Positions 48,608-62,113 of a stretch of DNA of 64,000 nucleotides are shown here, piece by piece (the first letter of the stretch is position 1; every line of letters starts with the position of its first letter). Position numbers and translations under genes: made by a program. This DNA comes from Orychophragmus violaceus (lineage: Eukaryota; Streptophyta; Magnoliopsida; Brassicales; Brassicaceae): the NCBI GenBank assembly GCA_030180135.1, contig CM058234.1:2666001-2730000 (forward strand), given 5' to 3'. The notes below the pieces were generated by a model that did no database searches, had not been told where the DNA came from, and was given only the letters and a program-made list of their open reading frames with translations.

Positions 48608-50784
48608 GTGACTGAGCTGTGTAAGCATTGGTTGTTTAACTTTTTTGACACAGATAGATCCAAAATAAGAGTTTTTGGTCATGTTTTACTATTTTCAAGT
48701 AAGTTATTAATTTATAATCTTTCTTAAAAACAGTTTTAATTTATAGAAACAAAGTATTATTTTTTTCTTCAAAATTAATAGCAATGTTCTGTCAATTCCT
48801 ATCCTACACACTGTTAACTTTAGCTTAGTCCCTTTATATATACATATATATTCAGAAATTCTCATGACATCTTGGCACTAACTTTATTTTTATAAAAATA
48901 TATCATTGAGTGATAAATAAACCTACAAAATAATTTAGGAACACGAATTTTAGTAAATTTTAATACTTTTAAGTAAATTATTATTTGTAGAATGCTGTTA
49001 ATTTATTTTCCTTATATATTATTTACCCGTTAGTTTGTTTAGCTATATTATTTTATGTGAATTTCTTGATAAAATAGTTATTTGTATAATGATATGAAAT
49101 GCTAAATAAATCTATAAAAATCTAAAATGAGTTTGATAGTTTTTTTATATTTTAAAATAAATTTAGTTTCCACAAAATGTTACTGTCAATCCATTTTTCT
49201 TATGAAATGTTAACTTTAAGATATATCCACATGAATTTTATGAATTTAATTATTGATAAAAATTAAAATATAACAATATGTTTGTAGAATGATAAATAAA
49301 TTTACAAAACTATCATTTTTTCATAAATACAATAAAAAGGTTAAAAAAAACATTTTGTATAGAATATCTTTGAAAATTTTATAATTTTACTTAAACCATA
49401 TCCATATTTTTTTCTGTTTCTTAAGCTTAAGTTTAATTCTTTATTTTTGATTATTTTATACTAACAAATTACGTTTACCAATTTTCAATTATAATTTAGT
49501 TATAATTTTTTTTTAAAAAGAACAAAACAATTTTTAATGCCACCAGCTGGCTTTTATTTGTTTTTTTTTTGGTATTGGCAGACTTTGTAATTTTTAAAAA
49601 AAAAATATCTCTAAGATAAAAGAAAATTATATAATGAATTTAATATGAACATGGTAACAAAGTTCTGATACACCTCCTTTAATTTCATTTCCAAACAAAC
49701 AAAAACTTTTGGAAATTTTTTTTACTTTACATTTCCTTTTTTCATTATAAATATTACTATACAAAATTATTGGGGCTGAATTTAGTATAGTAATATTTAA
49801 AAAAGAATCTTAATTTTATTTGTTATTTATTATACAATAGGAAACCTATATAATATCCAGGAAGGTATTGATTTATTATAATTTTAGTTTGAATTTGTTT
49901 GCAAGTATATTAGATGCTAAAATTGGTTGTTTACTATACCATCTCTTTCATTTACAGAATAAAATATTATTTTTTCTCACAAAATTTGATCATTTCCTTT
50001 TTTACACTTGTTTTCTTTTTGGTAATGATATGGTTCATATGACAGCTTGACAAAAAACCAAACACATAAAATTACAGCTACAACAAATTTCTAAGTTATT
50101 AAATGGTAAGATTTGACCCAAAAAAAGTTATTAAATGGTAAAATTTGATTGATATTCTAATTAATATATATGACAAATACATAAAATTTATTAACAAAAA
50201 GGGAGTCAAGCAATCCAATGATCAATAAATGTTATACTTATCTTCTTTTTTCTTTATCTATATTGCCACGTGTCTCCAAAAAAATTTTACTCACTTTGCG
50301 TAAGAGCTTTACAATCAACAATAAAAGCCTGTTAAATCAATTTTCTACGCCCAGTAACAAACTCAGGTTCAATCTATTACTAAGGTTCTAAATGGTGCCG
50401 TCTAAAAAACGTTTTTCAAATGCGTTTTTTGAAAACTATTTCTAAGTTACCAATCATATAAATATTTTTTGTAATTGGCGTTTTTCTAAAAAGTTGTTAA
50501 CATTTTTCTAATTAAATGAAAAACCGCACTTTTTCCGCAAATGCATTTTTTTGAACCATACCGCACTTAAACCGCACTTTAAAGTCATCCCGAAAAACGA
50601 GATTACCATTCGAGGCCAATTTAAACTTATAAGATAATAGGCCTTCTCACAACATAAATATACTAAACGACAAAACTCATATGTGTTCCGTTTATCTCTT
50701 AACACGACTCATTTCATTTCGTGTTTCATGTTCTTTTCAACGATCTACAAGGTACTCCGGGCAGAAGGTTTTGATTTTTTCCGG
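48608..50784. other. AT-rich region upstream of MPK10 copy 3
   Basis: Copy of 10853-13027. No gene seen. A private substitution near 49976 (TTCTCAC for TTCCCAC) is among the first of the differences that mark the right half of unit 3. Confidence 0.5.
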
Positions 50785-51225
50785 ATGTCTGAAACTTCAC
50801 AAGTCCCATACGCGTTTAGTCTAGAAAAGGTTAAGAAGACGCTATGGAGGGGGGGGGGGGGAGCACATGGTGGGACAGCTGCACATTCATTAACAATGGT
50901 GAAGGGGAAGCAAGTTAGAAGAGTGCAGCAGAAGCTTTACAACAAGCAGCAAAGTGCAATTGGTATCGAGTCACATGACAATGTGTCTGTTGAAGAGCTA
51001 TCGACACACGACATGGTATAGCCACCAAACGACATGGATGATTCTAAGGAATACATCATACGCGTACCTAAGAAGGGTGTGAGTACGGACGGACGCATAG
51101 TTGCTCACACATTCTCCACACTTTTTCTGCATAATTCGGTGATAGCTGACGATGCTTTTAGGCATGGGAATTTTAACCGGAACCGATTAACCGACCCAAA
51201 ACTAATTAAATTATATAGTATTTAA
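50785..51225 (+). pseudogene. Unidentified gene fragment with a G run (unit 3)
   Basis: Same fragment; the G run is 13 long and again in frame up to the TAG. A private C to A change near 51169 turns a His codon into Asn (RHGH to RHGN). Confidence 0.5.
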
Positions 51226-52610
51226 CCGATAGGTAATTTATTTTGGAACCGTGAGTATTAGTAATATCCGAAACCGAACCTAGAAGATCAAGATCAAAGA
51301 AGGAGAAGCACAAGTCCAATAAAGACAAACACTATAGCAAAAGTAAAGACGAAACCAATGGCCCCCTACCACTCTCTAGATTCTTTGGAAATGTAAAGAA
51401 TTGCCATTGAAGAACCATTGCAAGAATTAGATCGTCCTCAATCAAAACTCAAATTCTCAAAAAGTAGGATATGATATTTTCTTCTATTATATTTTTGACA
51501 GTATCTCATGTATTATTATTTGTTGGACTGAAAGTTACAATAATGCCCACAAAATATAAGTTTTCTTTTTATTAGTTCTTTGCTTAAAGATTATTAAGGT
51601 GGATAGAAAACCGAATCATACCAGACTGAACTAACTGAATTAAAACCGATTCAAAACCAAACCATAAAGTGTACATAAACTATATTTATGCTTTACTCAA
51701 TATGAATTGTTGTGACTGAATTGTTCAAACTTAACCTCTAAATAAACTAATGTGTTTATTTATAAATGATTATATTTTGATATGCGCCAAAAAAGCGCGG
51801 GTTTATTTTTTATTTTAAAAAAGTTTGAATGATATTTTTTATTGTTACGTTTTGAGCTATTTATTTTGTTATAAATAACTGAAAATTAACATGATTATGA
51901 ACAAAATGCCGAATAGCATTTTGATAATTAAGTTTTAAGCAATTTAATTTGTTATAAATAATTGAAAATTAAGATGATTATGAACGAAATGCCGAATAAC
52001 ATTTTACAATTTTAATTATTTGAGTTCATCTCAGTGAAAATTGAATTATTAGAGTCAGAAACGCATTATATAATTGTAGTTGCTTCAGTTTATATTATTA
52101 TTTATTGCACTCACATTAATTTATTTAAAATTTTATATAATAACTCAATTTAAATAGAAAATATTTGTAATAATAGTTTATATTGTCTAATCCCAATTAT
52201 ATAATAATGTGAATAGCTAATAATTAAGGGTTCATTTAAATTATTTGTTTTGAAATATAAATTATGTTTTGGATGTATTTTTATTTACATTTTCTATCTC
52301 TCAACATTGATATTAATTTTATTTCTTTTCAATGATTTATAGTATTAATAACATATAATTAAAAAACTTTATTCAGCCCAAAATACTTTCTTTTTCAGGC
52401 CCAAAATTGTTTTTTTGCTGTTTTGCATGTATTTTTATTAACGTTATTTGGTTTCCGACCCAAAATTATAATGAATCAGACCCAATCGAGAATCCCTTTA
52501 ATATTGTATATGGCCCAGTAACCCATTACAATCGATTCTTCTTAGGCAAAAAATCAGACAAAAATCTTTGAGGGTTTCTTCATATTTTATTCGACAAATA
52601 AAAATGTAAA

Positions 52611-53550
52611 ATGTCTTCTCTCCCTCATCTCTTCCATATCCGATTTCGATTCTTACCAAAATCTGTCCGATTACAACCAACTCTCGGAAAATCTCAGGTA
52701 AAAATTGGTCCTTTCGTATTTTTATTCTCTGTTTGTTAAGATTTTATTTATTCTGCATAAACAAAATCAAGTCTTTGATCTTATCGTTGGACATATTTTT
52801 CACGGGATTAAATTTGCAATTGCATGTAGATAAGATAGATGTAAAACTATTTCTCCTTTGCGATTATGTCTATAACATGACTTAGGAAACCCTTTTCAAA
52901 CTCTTCATTTTCCGATTTCAGATCTTCGATCTTCAAAATCCTAACAAAATTTCATGATTTCTTTCTCTTATGATTTTTTAAAGTCTAATATGCCTTATTC
53001 ACTGTTCTATTGATATTGTTCTTATATTTGCGAGTAAAATTTTCAGGAACATTTGTTTATGATTTGTGACAAAAACAAGGAGACGCCGTTCAGATTCAAG
53101 CAACGTTTCATGCGAGATGAGGTGATATGTATTTAAAATTTAAAAGGATTCTCTGATTTTATTTCACTAATATATGCTTTGATTGGAATTTTGATGAATG
53201 TTAGAGTAATTATTGTTCATGATTTGTTGTTCAAACTTTCTTTATTGTCCTCATTTTTAAGTTAAGTATAAGCTGATTTATTTTATTGATAAAAAACACA
53301 CATAGTAGGCCTATTAGCTGAATTTTCGAGTTATCAGACAGAGACACATTTCAGATTATTTTTGAAAATCTAAGTTTTCTTTTACAATCCCTAATTTCAT
53401 ATACTTATTTAAATATAACTGATTATAAATGTATAATGATTCTTTTATATTGATTTTTTTTCTTTCTTTTAGAGTGTAGATTGTTTACAAATACATATAT
53501 GCGGAAGACAGACTAATCGTCAACCTTACACAAAACCAATGACCATTTAA
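52611..53550 (+). CDS. Candidate small spliced gene inside the Helitron (unit 3), 79 aa
   Basis: Copy of 14853-15793. Exons 52611-52697, 53047-53121 and 53473-53550. The pyrimidine tract before exon 3 differs slightly, but the splice sites and frame are kept although surrounding DNA in this unit is more diverged. Confidence 0.4.
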
Positions 53551-55514
53551 CATGTAAGTTCCCCTGTAAGTTATGTATCTTAGAATTGCTTTAAGAATAT
53601 GAATATTAGTCTGTGAAACTACTTCTTTAAGATTTTCTGTAAAACTTAAAACTTGTTTAGTAATATAGGGAATTGACTTATGTTTGGGCAATGATTCAAA
53701 TTAGTCAATTGATGTTCTGTAAACCCTCTTTTTGAGTTTGACTAAGATATGCATATCTAAGTATTGTCGTTGCTTTATGTTATTGAATTGGTTTTATGTA
53801 TTAGATTTCAGTCATTTTATGTTGAACTCTAATTTTTCTTAGTTGTTGTATATGTTTACAGCTTGTTGTTTGTTTTATATAAAATTAATATTTTATTTGT
53901 ATTATGTCCTACCAATTTTTTGCTTTAAGATTAGATTTCGGTTTACCATCTAGAGGCAACGGATCATTTCATTTTTTTTTGAAAAAGCTAAGTTATTCTT
54001 TAAGAATCTCTAAATTTATATTCTTAAGAATCTCTAAATGATATAGTTGTTTAAATATAACTCATAAATAACTTTAAAATTTATAAACGCATATTTATTC
54101 TTTTTATATTGATTATCTTCTTTTTTAACTTTTACAATTTATATTGTGCTTCAAATACATATATGCAGAAGACAAACTATGCTTGTCAACCTTATACAAA
54201 ACCACTAACCATTTTAAAAGTAAGTTCCTCTATAAGTTCTGTATTTATAATTGCTTTAGGAATGTGAATATCAGCTCTGAAACTATTTCTTTAAGATTTT
54301 ATGTATAACTTAAAACTTTTTAGTAATATAGGGAATTTATTAATGTTTGGGTGACTATTTTAAATGTTACAAATTATACAATTAATGTTCTTTTAAACCT
54401 TCTTTCCAATTGACTAAGATATGCAATTTTTATGGTGGAAGATATGAATATTTAAGTAGTGTCGTTGCTCTATGTTATTGAATTGGCTTTTCTGTATCAG
54501 ATTTTTGTCATTTTCTTTTACACTCTAATTGTCTAAAGTTGTTACATACGTTTATAGCTTGTTGTTTGTTTTATATATACATAATATATGGTTTGTAATC
54601 TGAGATGCCGATTTTTTTCTTGCTTTAAGTCCACATTATAGCCTTTAGGTTGAAAGATTCAACTGATAGGCTGCAATGCAAGCTTCTCAATTATCGAACA
54701 ACAACACAAAATGTTCATATTAAAGCTAAGTTATTCTTATATCAAACTATCTTTATTGTACTCATTGATAAATATCAAAGATATTACTTGTAAGCTGATT
54801 TACTTTATTGATTGCCTACATGAGACTTTTGCACGGTAAACATAGATTAAAAACACAGATAATAGGCGTTGGCTAACTTTCTGCTTACCAGTTAGAGGAA
54901 ACTGATCATTCAGATTTATTTTGAAAAGCTAAGTTATTCTTCTCTATGTTTAAATATAACTGACATATACCTTTTAAACTTTTAAATGTATATTTACTGT
55001 CATTATGTTATTTTATATTAATTATTTTTGTTACTTTTACAGTATAGATTGTTTTCCAATACATATATGCACATACATTTTAAGATTGTCAACCTTACGA
55101 CAACACAATTGACCATTCAAAAAAGTAAGTTCCTATTAAACTTTTGTATTTTAGAGTTGCTTTAGGAATATAACCGAAAACTAATAGATATGTATGAAAT
55201 TTAACTGAAAACGGATAGATATGTATGAAATGGAACTAAATACTCATAGATAGGTATTGGAAATCTGTTTGATAGTTTATTTCATGTTTAGATTACTGTA
55301 TTATGCTTTAATGTTTTGTAATAATATCTATGTAAGGCAAAATTTTAGGTCAAACAAATATGAAATTATTAAATTTAAGAAGACTTTGCAAAATCTTCTT
55401 AAATAAAAATAGCTATATGAAATGAAAATATGAATGTCTGTAAAGTCATAGAATAGTAATGCCCAAACTAAAAAACAACCAAATTCTCAAACCAACATAA
55501 AAAACTTAGAGATT

Positions 55515-58500
55515 TTAAAAAATTTCTTTGAAGACCACATTCTTCTTTTCTTTCTGGGGTTTTCCATCCTTGTCAACAATTAAAATTTTCAAACCCTTTT
55601 TATAGGTTATTCTAGAAATAGCCACATAGAACTGCCCATGAGAATATACATGTCAGGGTAGAAACAACCCTATTTTTGAAAGAGATTACCCTTGACTCTT
55701 ATTAATCGTCATGCCAAGCGCCATTGCGAGAAGAAGTTGACAGCTTCTCGTTTTGAATGGCAGCTTAGCATCCGATGGTGATATTGACAGTTGAGGAATT
55801 GTTATTCTTTCCCCAACTTTTTCTCCTGTTATAATCCTTGCCCCTACCATGAAATCATACATCTATGTAATTTGTAGTCTAATACCTTACTCCACTTGTA
55901 AGATCAATATTTCTCTACAACATCACAATATATCCAATCTTCAATCAAAGGTTATGATTTAGTAAACCAGATGTTTTGATACTATTAAGAAAATCAGGAG
56001 TGAGAGCCTGGTCGTTTGCGGATTTTATATCAAATGGATATATACTGTCGTAGCTTAGGTAGATCTTCTCCTCACTTGATTCAAAAAAAACACACATTCA
56101 TTTAGTTCATAATCAGGCTACGAATAAAGTTTATTTAAGAATATTGACTAACCGCTAAGCTTGTACAATATGTGATTTTTATCGTGTTGACATCCTCATT
56201 CGTAGGACAGAGAATTGCTCTTTCTTGGAAAAACTTTGGATCATTTTTTCGTCAAATTCTCTCAATCTCCATGTACTTTCTTGCAAATGCACTTTATTGG
56301 ATCTTCAACATTAGTTATAAGAAACTTATATGGAATAGTAATTAAATCATCACTATCATTGTCTCCACCAACATTTTCATCTCCAACATCTAAAATTCAT
56401 TCTAAAAACTGCTGAATTGCTTTTGCCTCCCCAACACTATGATTATTTGCTTGAAGTCACATATTCTGTGTTAACTTGAGGACCTTGCAATGCTTCTAAA
56501 TGTAAGATAAATTAAGTGCAGCCATACAAATTTCCGCTCTTCCAATACCATGAATTACTGGTAATACTTGCTTGAAATCACCTCCAAAAAACAACTACCT
56601 GCCACCAAAAGACTTATTATCTTTAGAACCAAGAATGTATGCCAAACTTCTAACTAAAGATTTTAAGCAATGTATGCTAATCATTAGTGCTTCATCCCAA
56701 ATTATAAGGGATGCTTCTTTCACTAAGTTTGCTTGCCAGGTTATGGGTTGCATTGAACATCTCGAAAACTCATCTGGATTGATGGGTATCCCAAACCTCG
56801 AATGAGCAGTCCTTTCTCTTGGTAACCAAAGAGAAGAGATACCACTTGACTCAACAATAAAAAAAGCATCTCCCCCCAACATCTAATGGTTGATGATAGT
56901 AATCTTCACATAAATGGTTTCCATGTTCCACCAAAACCATAAAAAAAAACACTCCTCCTTGTTTTGATAAAACAGCGCCAACAATCTCATCGTATAACAG
57001 CCTCTGCTCATCGATCAATTTTTGTATGTCACGATCATAATTTCTTTTAACTCATCTCTATTGTAACTCCGATCATTCATTATAAGAACATTCGATCTGT
57101 CAGCAATATCACTATTTGGCTTAGGTATAACTTCAAATCTCGCTAGAGAAGTTCCATTACTCTTCAAAATATTTTTAATTTCAAGAAGAGCATACTCTTT
57201 TTTGTCCTCATTACTTAAACAAGTCTTACAAAAGAAAAAAAAGGTTTGTTATATCAAAACAACATTATCCATCTATAACAATCAATTTCAAACTCGTATT
57301 CTAAATTTATTTAAGTTGGTATATTCAAATGTTTCCTCATATTATGCTCAATATCTTCTAAAAGAAACTCCCACGTATTTTCAAAATCTTCTACCAATTT
57401 CGTTAGAGTATCTGACATAAGCATAATAACAAATATATGATGCAAATGTGAACAAGAACTTGTAAAACTTCTCCTTATGATATCATCAATATACTCTTGG
57501 CCGTCCTCTAGCAGTCCTCTAGCAAAACATGTCTCTTTGTAAGACTTATATTGAATGCCATTAAATGTTTTGATGTCATTGAAAGATGTTACTCCTCTCA
57601 AAATGTTAAGTAGGACTCGCAAACAATAAGCCCCTTCAATTGATCTTGGTGCATAATTGATTCATACAATATTGAAGTGTTTTCCTCACTTCAAATCATT
57701 TCTCCTTATTATTCCAATGAAACTTTGTAGGAATTTGTGCATAAGTTGACTTTATCGCTTCAGCGTTCATATTATTCAGTGCAAACCAACTTAGTAGCAT
57801 TGTTTTCTCAAAAGAACACATGTTGTGATTTCTTCATATGTATCATCATACTTGAACAAAATAATTTATTTCCCTGGTAGATGGAATGTCATTTTCTCAA
57901 GTGGTACATATAGATAGTTTATAGGAAAATTCTCCAAACAGCCTTGCATGCAGAGACGTATCCACAAAATAAGCACGGGTCACAATTATCAATATTCATA
58001 CATTTATTCATTTTCTAAATTTATATAGTTGCTACAAACAAACTAAACAAACATGCAACCAAAGAAGTCTTTTTCGTTTTTCATCTCCTACTTTTCCTTT
58101 CTTTCTTACTAATCGGGTGTCATGTAGCTTGTTTTTTTTTTTCATGTAGCTTGTTGGTTTGGTGGTTCCATCACAACATCAAACGATATTTTCTTTTATT
58201 GATATACTTAAATAAGTACTTGATTAACCTAGAATGATTGCACCATTCTACGTTAATATGAGCTCGGTAACGTAAGGATATAATTTTGTTATAGGGTACG
58301 ACATATCTATTATCCAACTTAAAGCTATTTTTTCTCAACAAACTGATTTGTTGATTCACATCTTCTATAAATTGGAAACTCTTCTTTGATAACTGAAGTC
58401 ATTTCTACATGGGGTTTAGGATATAGCTTAGAGCATTTACCATTTTTCATACAGGGTGAATTCATGTTTATAGTACAAGGTCCATGAATCATCATATCTT

Positions 58501-61500
58501 TAACCGCTTCATACAACTCATGATCTTCTAATTTGTCAAAAATCTGTGCAAGTATGATCTTTTCAATGTTATCGGTAGTAGAAAACTTGGAATTAGTATG
58601 CATGAAGATAAACTGTGAGCATGAGGCAGCCCACGTTTTTGAAATTCAATTGTATACATCATTGACAAATACAAAAAGATTAAAACGAATATTAGTACAT
58701 ACAAAGAATTTGATCACGATTTGAAAATCCTTATTTAACATGTAATCTCAACAGAGTAGTTCACTTACATGCCATTGTCTTTCCGAAGATATGTTTGACA
58801 ATTAAATCACGCATCAAAGATTCTAGCATCAGCTTGAACATCCTACAAAGTATGTATGACCTATCATTATGTTTGAGATTGTGCTCCTTTAGAAATCTTG
58901 AGATTTCATGCCACTTAGAGTTGCATGTAAAGGTTATGAATAGATATGGGAATCCAAAATTTTTGCATATCGCCATAGCATTAGATATAGGTTCTTCATG
59001 TATCTTGCTCCACCAGTGAAAGAAGCTAGTTGATAATATCTTTTCCCTTGTTCATGCATATCAGTTGCTCCTTCACTCTCAGCTTCTTTGATGGATTCAT
59101 ATGAATCTGATCTCAAAAAGTCTGCTTAAGATTTAAATAACGTAACCTGTTAGACTCTATGATTGTATAGGAATAACCCAAAAACTGTAGAAACAATCGT
59201 TTATAATGCAGAACAATATGCTACTCGTTCTTTCTTTCTTGTAGACGATAAGCAAACCATTTTCTCATGCTTATAGTTTCCCTCTTGTGTTTTCCAATAG
59301 CAGGGGTGTTGGGATTGTGTCCTGAAATCACATTGTACTTACTCTAAAGATAATTGTATTGTCGAGATCGGACAATTCATGTGATATTGGGTAGTCATAA
59401 TGTTTTGCTAGAAACAGCTTATGACAAATGAGTTGTAACTCATTTCTAGTATCATGTGAACCTACAGGGTCACACACCTAAGCAAGTTGGATACGCTTTG
59501 TATGGGATTGATCATTGGCATATGGTCCGATCAATGTGTATTGGATACACATTGAATTCGTGTTTTAAGAGGTGTGTCGATCGATGCCATTAGTGCGTCG
59601 ATCGATACAAGAGGTGTGTCGATCGACACCATTGGGTGCATCGATCGACACTAGGTCGATACCGAAACTGAAGTTACGGTTTGTAAACCGTGGGCCTATT
59701 TATAGGAGCCATGATACACGACCTAAGAGGGCGAGCCATCAGAGAGTTTTTCTTGACAGAAAAACAGACCCTCTTCCTCTAGAAACACGTAGAAATCCCA
59801 GGAGATCCGATTCCCGGCACTAGCATTCCGGCGGATTCCAGCTTGTGTGCGTGTGGACTAAGGTAGAGGCGCAGCGATTGAGGCGCTCTAGATCTCGTTT
59901 ACCTGCTCCAATTTCCGCTGCCAATCTCCAGGTAAAGACGAGGTCAGTTCTTAGATTCAATAAAATAGACCCTAGATCCTAGGCTTCAGGAACAAGATGG
60001 AATTCTGAAACTGTTAGAATTGGCCGAGTTTCTTCAAGGGGTTGATCTTTTTATTTATTTATTCAACTCTAAATATTCTTCCCCATTTGTGAAAGTCAGT
60101 TGAAGAGCAAGATATGATGGCTGTATTTCACTTATCCTTTCAAGCATACCAATTATCTTATCCTCCAAAACAATATATCGATCGTCCATTTCCAAATCAA
60201 AATCATTTGGGATTAGGGCCGCAACTTCAGAAGTTTTAGGCGTATGATATATCCTTCCATCTTTCTTGCTGATCGAAATCTATTAACATATTGATTGAGT
60301 TTATCTAACATCGTGATGAAAGAGTCAATTATATGTTTCTTCAAAATCTGTTTCTTAGCACTTTTATCAGACTTCTTGTTTTTACTGCAATAAGAAGCAA
60401 AAATAGATTAATTAGTTAGTTAAATCAATGTAGACTAAGCAACATTATAACATGGATCTTGGACAATCAAAATAAAATACGTAACCTCATAACATAATCT
60501 TTGTTGTCTATATCATTTTGAGTGTCAACAATATAGCTAGAGCTATGGGAATTAGAGGTTTTCACCAGGTTGCGGTTTTAAACTACTCACTAAATTGTAG
60601 TTTTCACCTTAAAGCTGAAACTTTTGTGGTCCTTTTTGACGACGCGATCGACCTTACCCCCAAGTGATGTAAAAGAGAAAACCATATTGAGTGGCATGGT
60701 ATTCTCATACTAATATTTACATATTTCACTATCCTCATTAAGCAGTTTTCTCAAAAATTCTGGAGACTGTTTAAGTAGGGGCAACTCAACTTGACCATCA
60801 CCACAACATAGTGTAAATTTAGCGTTCCTTTTTACTGTTTTGTTTACACGCTTACCAAACCACATTATAGCTCCACAATATTCACATGTTCTCGTAGGAT
60901 CACCTTCGCCGACGTATTTTGTAAATACAGACGGTATCAGAGGTTTATAATGATAGTTTCATATATGTTACTACTACATAGTAAATGATTCTATTTAAAT
61001 AAAAATATTATACCGATAATTTTATTTTGAGCATCGTGTTTTTCCGGTTTTGTATTATGAAAAGTGTATTTAAAAATCTTGGCCATTGAACAAATTTGGT
61101 CTCGTTGTGTCTTTATTTCTTCTTCTACATTAATCTCTTCATCAGGAATGAATAATTCCGAACATGTATCATTGTCTTCACTACCGCAGTCATAAACTTG
61201 TTCAGTATAATCTTTAGTATAACCTCTGCTTATTAAGAGAACACTAATAATGAGGTAGTAAACATATGTAGTTTATACAATATATGTCATAATCGTACTA
61301 TATGAATAATATTCCTCATCTGCATAATCATCTTCATCTTCGACATGATTAAAGTCATCAATGTGCTCATGATCTGGATTTGAATTTTGCATGCAATTCT
61401 CTATCAAAAACGAAATGGCCTGTCTTTTGATCTGTTGACTTTGGTAAATATCTTTGTATGATAAATACATTAGTGATATGAACATCCAATATCTCATTGC

Positions 61501-62113
61501 ATATTGTACTTCCAGAGATGTTCCTACTTTTTTAAATTTATTTTGGGCTATTACAAAATGATAAGTACAATAGTTATTGAATGATATCCATTTCGTAACA
61601 TATTAAATGGGAAACAGATAAAATGTTCAAAATATAAAAACATGATGATGTTTGTCGTCATAAGTTTACATCCTTTTCTGAATTTGTCGCCTTCGTTTAG
61701 GTAGTACTATCGTTTGAGTTTCTACATAAATCTCATTAGCATAATTATATGTATAACAAAATAACGTCAAATTCAAACTATGTAAATCACATATTAGTAA
61801 AAGTAGGTAGATTTACTAATATATGTTCCATCTTCTGGCAAACCTTATCAATATAAGTTATTTACCCATGTTTGAACACTTGGATTGTGTAGATGTATCG
61901 AAACTCCTTTGGCGGTATGATTGCACCTTTGCTCAGCCACCATCAAGTATGTTTGTAATATCTCCTAAAATTCTACCGAAAACACATGAAGTTGGAATGG
62001 AATTAGGTATTTTTCTGTGAAATAAATTCATCATATACATTCTGAAAAGCACTCTCCTTCGTAGTCCTCTTCCGTTTTTGTGATTCCCCAATTTTGTATT
62101 TTTTTGCTTCCAT
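55515..62113 (-). pseudogene. Helitron Rep-helicase pseudogene spanning units 3 and 4 (most diverged copy)
   Basis: Same relic, again split by the solo LTR (59307-60036). It carries extra private changes. One added C near 56873 shifts the frame just upstream of the segment AFFIVESSGISSLWLP and shortens that open stretch from 137 to 95 codons. An A run near 56941 is longer, and substitutions near 57110, 57316 and 57393 are unique. The nearby T run at 58133-58142 is 11 long, against 18 in the other two copies. Confidence 0.88.
59307..60036 (+). mobile_element. Solo LTR (730 bp) inserted in the Helitron, units 3/4
   Basis: Third complete copy at the homologous site, flanked by AGGGG (59302-59306 and 60037-60041). 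Confidence 0.9.

Larger units (their letters stand above)
41066..59942. repeat. Array unit 3 (18,877 bp direct repeat)
   Basis: Third unit. Its left part, through MPK10 copy 3, is almost the same as unit 2. From about 49.9 kb onward it carries many private substitutions (for example near 49976, 51169, 54149, 54436, 55073, 55732, 56570, 56736) and an extra C near 56873 that breaks the helicase relic further. Confidence 0.97.
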